Assembly: GCA_910592205.1 (NCBI GenBank)
Contig: CAJVPJ010000862.1
Span: forward strand, 1 to 15,387
Source: Paraglomus occultum
Taxonomy: Eukaryota > Glomeromycota > Glomeromycetes > Paraglomerales > Paraglomeraceae
Length of the DNA: 15,387 nt
Direction: 5' to 3'
The stretch's first letter is position 1, and each line of letters starts with the position of its first letter. Shown piece by piece: positions 9,801 through 15,387 of this stretch. The translations under genes were made by a program, and so were the position numbers. The notes under the pieces were generated by a model. It ran no database searches, was not told the origin of the DNA, and was given only the letters and a program-made list of their open reading frames with translations.

Positions 9801-10383
9801 TTACATTCCGCGCTGTATAATGTTGTGTGACAACTTGTGGGGTCTAAATCAAAAAGATGAGCTAGATTTAGTAGTCCTAATACTTGGTTAGTATTCCTCA
9901 TTTCGAAAAACTTAAATGTGGGAAAGTATTACAGAATATCGTTTGACTTTGCAGTAATCCTCAACGAAACTGTGAGTGAACGTGATAGCACGGCGTGTAC
10001 GCGAATACGTAAGATCATGGTCGTAGATAAGAGCAAGCAGATGGCGCTAATCGAAATACGTGGTGATCGGTACAATGTCCTTCTAGTAAGTAGTGAACCG
10101 ATTTTTATGATTTATATGACTTTGTTGTTGTCAACGACATTAATGCTAATTGCTCTCACAGGAAAAAAGCATCGTTGCAATAAAGAATCTACAATATTGC
10201 GCTTACGACGCGAAGTATAATGTTCATTTCTTCACGACCACAGTTGAGACAGAATTTAAAACAAAACCTTCAGAGGCTTACCTTCAATACGCTATATCTG
10301 AGTTGAAGCAATGGCTTGAGTGCAATATCTCAATCGCATCAACTTTAGAACTGACTGCGTCAAGAATTTGCAGAGAATGTTGA
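6875..10383 (+). CDS. BRCA2: BRCA2 orthologue, compact form with BRC motifs, helical domain, three OB folds and tower
   Basis: This is a mediator of homologous recombination: it loads RAD51 on RPA-coated single-stranded DNA in the nucleus and binds DSS1. Twelve exons are inferred: 6875-7559, 7728-7815, 7893-8177, 8240-8382, 8453-8580, 8657-8944, 9007-9121, 9183-9361, 9445-9597, 9667-9886, 9955-10085 and 10162-10383. Phases agree throughout, giving 2637 nt and 878 residues. BRC motifs lie at residues 12-38 (FSFASGRSL, with the FxxA box) and 89-115 (FSCASGRSL); a decayed third is at 182-208. The helical domain begins with PRVKLKDFV (about 233) and contains WVKNHYRWIVWK. OB1 has YPMVLCISDIF and IELTDCWY; OB2 starts around ANATRLARWDARLG. 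The tower is about residues 530-640, with VEELYEIMQ matching its tip. OB2 resumes at SRSVTPFFKVRICDY and OB3 runs to the end. No C-terminal RAD51-binding tail is seen. ATG 6875 sits in a CACCATG context. The joins 7559/7728, 9361/9445 and 9597/9667 rest partly on homology. Confidence 0.95.
6908..7222 (+). repeat. two BRC repeats with near-identical DNA core
   Basis: Within the first BRCA2 exon, the two RAD51-binding motifs share the identical 14-base core GCGAGCGGTCGCAG (at about 6925 and 7158) and nearly the same flanking codons. Both keep the Phe-x-x-Ala-Ser-Gly box that packs on RAD51. Both also keep a downstream leucine-rich half (AARALLD and AYNLV). The centre-to-centre distance is about 231 bp, or 77 codons. 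The close DNA match suggests a fairly recent duplication or gene conversion. Confidence 0.85.
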
Positions 10384-10415
10384 TAACGCTTAAGCGTGTT
10401 GTGATAATATTACAC

Positions 10416-10421
10416 AATAAA
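10416..10421 (+). terminator. polyadenylation signal AATAAA of the BRCA2 gene
   Basis: A canonical AATAAA lies 33 bases after the BRCA2 stop codon and is followed by an A/T-rich stretch. This position suits the poly(A) signal of a compact gene with a short 3' UTR. Confidence 0.6.
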
Positions 10422-10507
10422 GGTTAAAAAATTATGCAGTATATAATAAGAAGTCATTTAGGCATATTATTTCCAGGACTTGGAGAGTAGAATCCATCGT
10501 CATTTAA

Positions 10508-10663
10508 TATGACATCACTTCTGTGCGGAAACTATACACTATTCTTGTAGATGAAACAATTTCGAAACTAAGAAACAAGGAAACCAAAAACGAAGAATTA
10601 ACTGAAAAGAGCAAGAAAGATGCCATGTTCGTGAGCAACATTCGCGTCTGGATTGCAGATTAA
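10508..10663 (+). CDS. possible short coding segment downstream of BRCA2, unrecognised
   Basis: There are 51 open codons ending in TAA at 10661-10663, with a strongly coding-like, charged composition (for example KLRNKETKNEELTEKSKK) and a hydrophobic tail FVSNIRVWIAD. It has no early ATG; the first in-frame Met is residue 40. An acceptor-like TTCTTGTAG at 10542-10550 and another, ATTATTTCCAG, ending at 10474 could make it a last exon. It begins about 125 bp after the BRCA2 stop. It may be the remnant or last exon of another gene. No family recognised. Confidence 0.33.
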   Translation, partial: YDITSVRKLYTILVDETISKLRNKETKNEELTEKSKKDAMFVSNIRVWIAD

Positions 10664-11645
10664 TCTGTTCAAGATGTTGTGATAAATACAGTATATAGAC
10701 TATAAACTTTTCCATATCTACCAGCTTTAGAAAAGAACTTTATTTTTTTACACTACGTTTCAAAGGACCTCATTACGCATTTTTACCAATTACCTTGCAC
10801 AGTAAAAAAACCCGTATTTCCACCAATACTCTAGACCAACAGAGTGCTTTTCGTTGGGGAGATTAATTACAAATATGCAAACTTGCACTTACGGAATGGC
10901 TATCCCCCAATAGTAATAGGTCGAAGTTTTTACGTCTTGGTTGTTAATATTATAGAGGGCTCCCTCTGTCTTAATGCTACCTGATCTTCCAAATTTACAG
11001 AGTATCAAACCTATCCAGTGATTATCGGAAGGACTAACAGAACTTTATCCGTATTGTGTATAAATTAAGTATTAGTATACCCCATACATTGTAATTTATA
11101 ATTGTGCTAGTGTCGTTTCTCGCCCAATTAAATTTCCTAAAATACATTATTTCAGTAGTACGGAAGAATGCAGTAATTTATTATAAATTATTATATGTAC
11201 GTTTTAGAAATAATACCATTCTTTTAATTAATAAACTTTTCAGACCTCCTATTCATCACCATAAAAAATCACGAAAAAGAAAACGAACGTTATGGCGAAC
11301 TCGGCTTTAGATGCTGACGTCATTCATGTAGAAGTCTTAATTACCCATTTTCAATTGTTCCGCTCTGAAATTCACTTCAAGGAACACGTCGAATTTTGCT
11401 CCCCATTCCTATAATGCTGGGAACTAACCAACATTCTTGCCGCTCCTAAAGTGAAGTTCGATAGCCCAACGGTTTTGAGGGAGGGAAAAAATGTTTCTCG
11501 TAAAACGAGATCAACAATAGAAATGCTCGATAAAAATAAATTCAATAAACAAGTAAAATTCTATTTGGAATAAGGTCTCCATAATAAGTTGTGATTATAA
11601 TACCTGACTGCATTTTCCAACTCGGCACTATTTACAGCTAATGAG
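10664..11645. other. intergenic stretch between the convergent BRCA2 and Nudix-CCCH-W2 genes
   Basis: This is AT-rich and largely featureless. A 40-codon ATG frame at 11292-11414 (+) begins MANSALDADVIHVEVLI and looks moderately coding, but it has no recognised family and no partner exon. Plus-strand AATAAA motifs occur near 11535-11547. No structured RNA was recognised. Confidence 0.5.
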
Positions 11646-14608
11646 TTAGACCGCGTCGGACTCCTCTTCCTCGGCATTCTTTAACCAATTGACAAAAATC
11701 TCACATTTCTTCCTAACTTCGTTTGATTCGCTATTCTGTCCATACCAATCCAAAACGGAATCTTCTTCGACGTAATCATGATCATAAAACATTTTAAATA
11801 AGATAGGCGCCTTACTCGTCAGACGTCGATTATGTTGCAGTAAAAACTTCTCCCACGAGCGAAGGAAAGCTATTTGATCCTGACTCGAATCGACAAACTA
11901 GTATACGAATTATCACAAATCATAAGCCATACACCTACACAAGTATGAACACATAATGACAACATAACATACTTTTTTGAACAGCTTCTCTCTCTTAACC
12001 AAATCTTTGTTTACTTTTTCCCAAGTCGCATCTTCATACAAGCTCCGAATTAGTACAACAAACAGTTGATGTTTGCTCAAATCATGTCGTATTTCGAATC
12101 GAGTGATATCTTTTATATCATCCGAAATAGTCCTAGACTGTTCTTCAGACTGGGCAAACATCCGTTTCATCTCGTTTATCAGACTGTCCTCATGCGATTG
12201 TTTATCCGAATTAGATTTTGATGACTCTGTTTTTTTGCTGTGAAAAAACCTGTTTGAGTTTTTTTATTCGCATGTACTAATAATTACGTAGAATTCGTTG
12301 GGTTACTTACGCCGGCCTGAGCTTATCAAAGTCGTCATCAGAGTATTCAACAATCCACTTCTTATCACCAATCTATATTTTGTACAAAGAGTCTATTTAG
12401 TCTGCTGTTAAATCTTGATTAACAAAAAGCTAACTGCTTGCCTTTTCGTTCTTCAGAAGATCCTTTAAAGTAACTGTATCGTTGTCAGCTACTCGTCGTC
12501 GACCATTGTTACTGGTCTTTGGTGATGATGAAGAAGACTGAACAGACGATACCTCCTTCTGCTCCTTATGGTCCTTATCATCCTTTTTTTCCTTTTGCTC
12601 AACGGGATTTTTGTGAGTTCTATCTACTCGCGGGTCAGTGTCTCCGTTTGCACTGCTATGATCAGTATGCCTTGAACGCAAATCATCTTTAGGATAATCG
12701 TTATCAGAAGACAAATCGTGGGAACTAACAAACGTTAAATTCAGTCAGAGCCATAAAATATAACATATTCGCAAACGATTCACAAATCGAAAGAGGTGTA
12801 CAGTTAACTTGTGCACTTTACCTGGCAGGCGGAGTGAGGGGAGCCGCTGGTATAGGACGCATAGAATCGGATTGCGATAATACAGATATACGACCAAAAA
12901 TGTTATTCGGCATTTCAGAGCGAATAAACGTCGATGCAGAAGATGACGTTCTATCGAATTCATTTGAACGGTATGTGCGCAATTGATGTTGGCGCTGTTC
13001 ACCAGTTGCTTGATAACCATGCTGAAATTGAGGCGTAGTCGGCGTAGGTGGAAGATGGTGAGAGAGCTGCTGACCTTGCTGTGTGCTATTTTGCGCATGC
13101 TGAAAGTTTTGCGAAGACATATGGTATCCAAATTGTTGTTTATGTGACTGGTCTACAGTCTTCTGAGACTGTTCGGTCATAACTGGATGATGGTTAAGCT
13201 GGTCGCCATTATCGCGATGAGGAGCGGAACTTTGTGGTCGCTCTCTTAGTTCGTGCTCTCCGTGAGCAAAATTGCATTTCGGTCCGTATTGACAGAAATT
13301 CTCCTTCATAAACCGTTCGCAGAGTCGTGTCTTGTACAATGGGTTCTCAGGACCATCCCTTGCAGTTGGAGGAGAACCAGTTTTTTCCTCTGATGTTGGT
13401 CTTTCTCTTAATTCGTTAGTACCGTGAGCGAACGTACATTTCGGTCCGTATGGACAAAACCCTTCGGTTTCAAATCTCTCGCACAAGCGAGTTTTGTATA
13501 ATGGGTTGTCGTACGTCATCACGGGAGACTGAAGAGGAGAAACAAAACCATTACCCAGTTTTTCCGTACGGTGATGTTGACGCTGTTCTCGCGCAAGCTC
13601 GAGTCTCTGCCTGGACATGGCCTGACGTTGTGAATCTAAGGGAAGAGCCAAATTCAGGTTTTTCATTCGAGTTTCTAGCCTATCGCTGATGAATGGACTT
13701 TTTGGAGGGCGTTGTCGTGCAGGCGCCTCTGAGGACCTTGTGAGTTTATTGCTCTCAATAAAAGCCGATGCCTGTTTGATAACATCCTGCATACTTCGAT
13801 AGATGACTTTTTCAACCGCCACATTGAGAGGAAACCACGCAAAATTGAGTCCCTCGCTAGCGGTAAATACGCGAACATGATCTGAGGCTTGGGCAAGATA
13901 ATATGCAACACGTTTTGGTCTGTAGATAGATGGTATAGATACATGTAAATAAGGGTCAGTTTCTGTGAAATATGTAATGGTGAATGTGCGTCGTAATCGA
14001 AGCATATGAAGTGAATCGAATTGATTCGAAAATGCTTACCTTGTTCCAGCTAAATACTTAATTTCCGCTCTAAAGTTGTCTTTGTCAATTATGTTTAAAT
14101 CTCTTACTGACAGCCCGGTTAGTTCTGTAGTATTACGGAGTGCGCATCTGTAAATAACCAAATACAATGTGTGTAGGAAAATAAAACAAATACAACGCAT
14201 TTAGTAAATTTCTAATCGCCCATTCCAAAAAAATTTACATTCATCCACAAAACGTTGGGTTTTGACAAAATAATGGAAGTGAACCAATACATCGGTCACA
14301 AGTCATCCGCATAGACTAACAATTCATTATTTTCTTGTTTCGTCGTTAGAATGGAGCGGCAGCGGCGAGCGTACACTACACAATATACCTTGAAAGTGAT
14401 CGGGATTGGCTATGTACACTTCCTTGGCGTACCGAGCAAAAAAGACTCACTTTAACTCGTCTTCCTGACCAATGACTTCCCCCTTGGGAGCAGACCAGTA
14501 CTTTTTATGACCGAAAGTATCGTTTAACAATAAGAATTCGACTTGACGCTGTATACGATATACGAGTATTCCTGTGACATGGAGAGGCTGAGATTTGTTC
14601 TCGTCCAT
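11646..14608 (-). CDS. fusion protein: degenerate Nudix (Ap4A hydrolase-like) + tandem CCCH zinc fingers + W2 (eIF5C) domain
   Basis: Seven exons are inferred: 14608-14451, 14147-14040, 13919-12822, 12724-12442, 12372-12311, 12237-11973 and 11897-11646. Phases agree at every join, giving 2226 nt and 741 residues. Residues about 10-155 are a Nudix fold of the diadenosine tetraphosphatase (NUDT2) type: HVTGILVYR, VEFLLLND, KKYWSAPKGEV, FRAEIKYLAGTRPKRVAYYL. The Nudix box (43-65) has lost glutamates at 58 (Asn) and 62 (Leu). Two CX8CX5CX3H fingers follow, with zinc ligands Cys235, Cys244, Cys250, His254 and Cys289, Cys298, Cys304, His308, each led by NPLYKTRLCERF. A Gln/His- then Ser/Lys-rich linker covers about 315-550. 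The C-terminal 150 residues are a W2 domain with YDHDYVEEDSVLDWYG and the acidic end WLKNAEEEESDAV, as in eIF5 and eIF2B-epsilon. Nudix and fingers share exon 3, so that fusion is direct; the link to W2 rests on splicing. Inferred role: mRNA binding with contact to the initiation machinery. Confidence 0.9.
12373..12441 (-). other. probable GC-AG intron in the Nudix-CCCH-W2 gene
   Basis: Exon 5 (12372-12311) is preceded directly by an in-frame TAG, so it must start at 12372 in phase 0. The nearby GT donor at 12434 is in phase 1 and would meet a stop. The donor AAG|GCAAGC at 12441 gives phase 0 and matches the strict consensus seen in GC-AG introns. An alternative phase-0 donor (ACA|GTTACT) lies further upstream and fits the consensus less well. 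Confidence 0.6.
14148..14450 (-). other. first intron of the Nudix-CCCH-W2 gene (303 bp)
   Basis: Donor GTGAGT and acceptor TTATTTACAG join in phase 2 inside a Lys codon of the Nudix box. It is the longest intron of the inferred models in the window and carries no exon I can recognise on either strand. Confidence 0.8.
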
Positions 14609-14688
14609 GAGCAAGTAGCAGCGCAATCGGATTCGATAATAGAGAAATAGTTAAAATCTTGACAAGGATTGGGGAAGCCCGTTTTTCA
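14609..14688. promoter_or_regulatory. possible shared divergent promoter
   Basis: Only 80 bp separate the ATG of the minus-strand Nudix gene (14608) from the inferred ATG of the plus-strand small gene (14689). If both starts are right, promoter and both 5' leaders lie here or overlap the genes. No TATA box or other defined motif was identified. The inference depends on the small gene being real. Confidence 0.25.
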
Positions 14689-15070
14689 ATGGGTATTTTC
14701 TCTTTAAGATTTCTACAAGTCAGCGTTAAAAGATTCTCTCTCTTCACTCAGGAGGTTTTTGGGACGGTGATGTGCGAATAGCATCTTGTGTACAACATGA
14801 ATGGGCAATTGGAGAAGATCAGGGTCATGTGTCACATAACATTATCTTATTTGGGGGCAGGACACTATGCGTTGGTAAAGATTGTTTTTTGTCTTGCAAA
14901 GTCTGGTAACAAAAAAATTGGTTAGGTAATACAATAAATAATAAGCGTCGTGCTATTTGTTATCTTGACAGTATGCAATTTTTGCAGTCCGTGTGGAATT
15001 CCCGATTTCGGCCTGTATTACGAACTTATGTCAGCACGTTAAAATTAATTCTGGTCCACAGATAAAGTAG
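14689..15070 (+). CDS. possible small spliced gene, unrecognised (69 residues)
   Basis: Three exons are inferred: 14689-14692 (ATGG), 14752-14874 and 14988-15070, ending in TAG. The junctions have good signals: acceptor TCTCTTCACTCAG, donor GTAAAG, acceptor TTTTTGCAG. Phases match and give 210 nt. The product starts MGGFWDGDVRIASC and contains HVSHNIILFGGRTLCV, with several Cys and His. It looks clearly coding in exons 2 and 3. GFWDGDVRI recalls one blade of a WD-repeat protein, but this is only a resemblance. The four-base first exon is the weakest part. Exon 2 could instead receive a trans-spliced leader, or belong to a longer gene whose upstream exons overlap the minus-strand gene. Confidence 0.4.
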
Positions 15071-15387
15071 AAAAAACCAAGAACGAAAACCAAAGCAATA
15101 AGCAGTATCATCATTTGGACTATCTTATATATTATAGAGAAAAAAACTTTTTTACACCACAATTGTTCTTGATTTCACCTATTAAATATTCGCTCTAGCA
15201 CAATACACTTAGTTTACGGCGTCTTTACATTGCGTTCTGAAAAGAGTTGATTTATTTTTTTGGCATTTGGATTTTTTTAAAAAAACAACCTTTTTTTTAT
15301 TTTAGTTCAATTTGTTGAGAAGCTAGTTGGAATACTTTTTTGTTCAATTCAGCGATTTCCGTTTCGTAACATTAATATTCTGCCTTT
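15071..15387. other. AT-rich right flank
   Basis: This stretch is AT-rich with several poly-T and poly-A runs. No open frame, RNA gene or repeat worth naming was seen. It may include the 3' UTR of the small gene ending at 15070. Confidence 0.5.

Noticed and set aside
13450-13689. Plus-strand 79-codon frame opposite the CCCH exon
   Set aside because: Antisense shadow of the zinc-finger coding sequence.
13920-14005. ATG at 14005 as start of the CCCH protein, giving an N-terminus MLRLRRTF
   Set aside because: Homology to Ap4A hydrolases continues from exon 2 (ending 14040) to the acceptor ATCTACAG just before 13919, in phase. The codons between are best read as intron.
13990-14015. Near-palindrome around GAATCGAATTGATTC
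   Set aside because: Short, AT-rich and inside an intron; too small to call a functional element.

Overview
The window is eukaryotic nuclear DNA from a small invertebrate with a compact, AT-rich genome. Genes are split by short GT-AG introns (mostly 60-120 bp) and intergenic DNA is AT-rich with poly-T runs. The protein content is animal: a BRCA2 orthologue with tower domain, an aquaglyceroporin, and a tandem CCCH protein whose fingers carry the lead-in YKTRLC known from nematode germline CCCH proteins. I favour a nematode or another ecdysozoan. It is not Caenorhabditis-like, because its BRCA2 keeps the tower and all three OB folds and its splice acceptors are not the uniform TTTTCAG type. This placement is an inference.

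Layout. Bases 1-285 (+) hold the end of a Ser/Pro-rich coding region with a 93-bp direct repeat. Bases 286-2422 hold no gene I can assemble, only a few coding-like pieces, the best being a possible terminal exon at 2423-2578 (+). Bases 2639-3628 (-) are a two-exon aquaglyceroporin of 303 residues whose first NPA motif reads SVA. Bases 3629-6613 are mostly unassigned AT-rich DNA. Bases 6875-10383 (+) are a 12-exon BRCA2 gene of 878 residues (two good BRC motifs, one decayed, then helical domain, OB1, OB2 with tower, OB3), followed by AATAAA at 10416. A coding-like piece lies at 10508-10663. Bases 11646-14608 (-) are a seven-exon gene of 741 residues joining a degenerate Ap4A-hydrolase-type Nudix domain, two CCCH fingers, a long low-complexity linker and an eIF5/eIF2B-epsilon-type W2 domain. 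A small spliced ORF (14689-15070, +) may diverge from the same promoter.

The gene models were assembled by hand. Reading-frame phases match at every junction of the three main genes and the total coding lengths are divisible by three (912, 2637 and 2226 nt). The most notable object is the Nudix-CCCH-W2 protein. Its domains suggest an mRNA-binding factor that contacts the translation initiation machinery, with a Nudix fold that has lost part of its metal site and may bind nucleotide or RNA rather than cleave it. The three main genes show no shared pathway; they look like independent neighbours.
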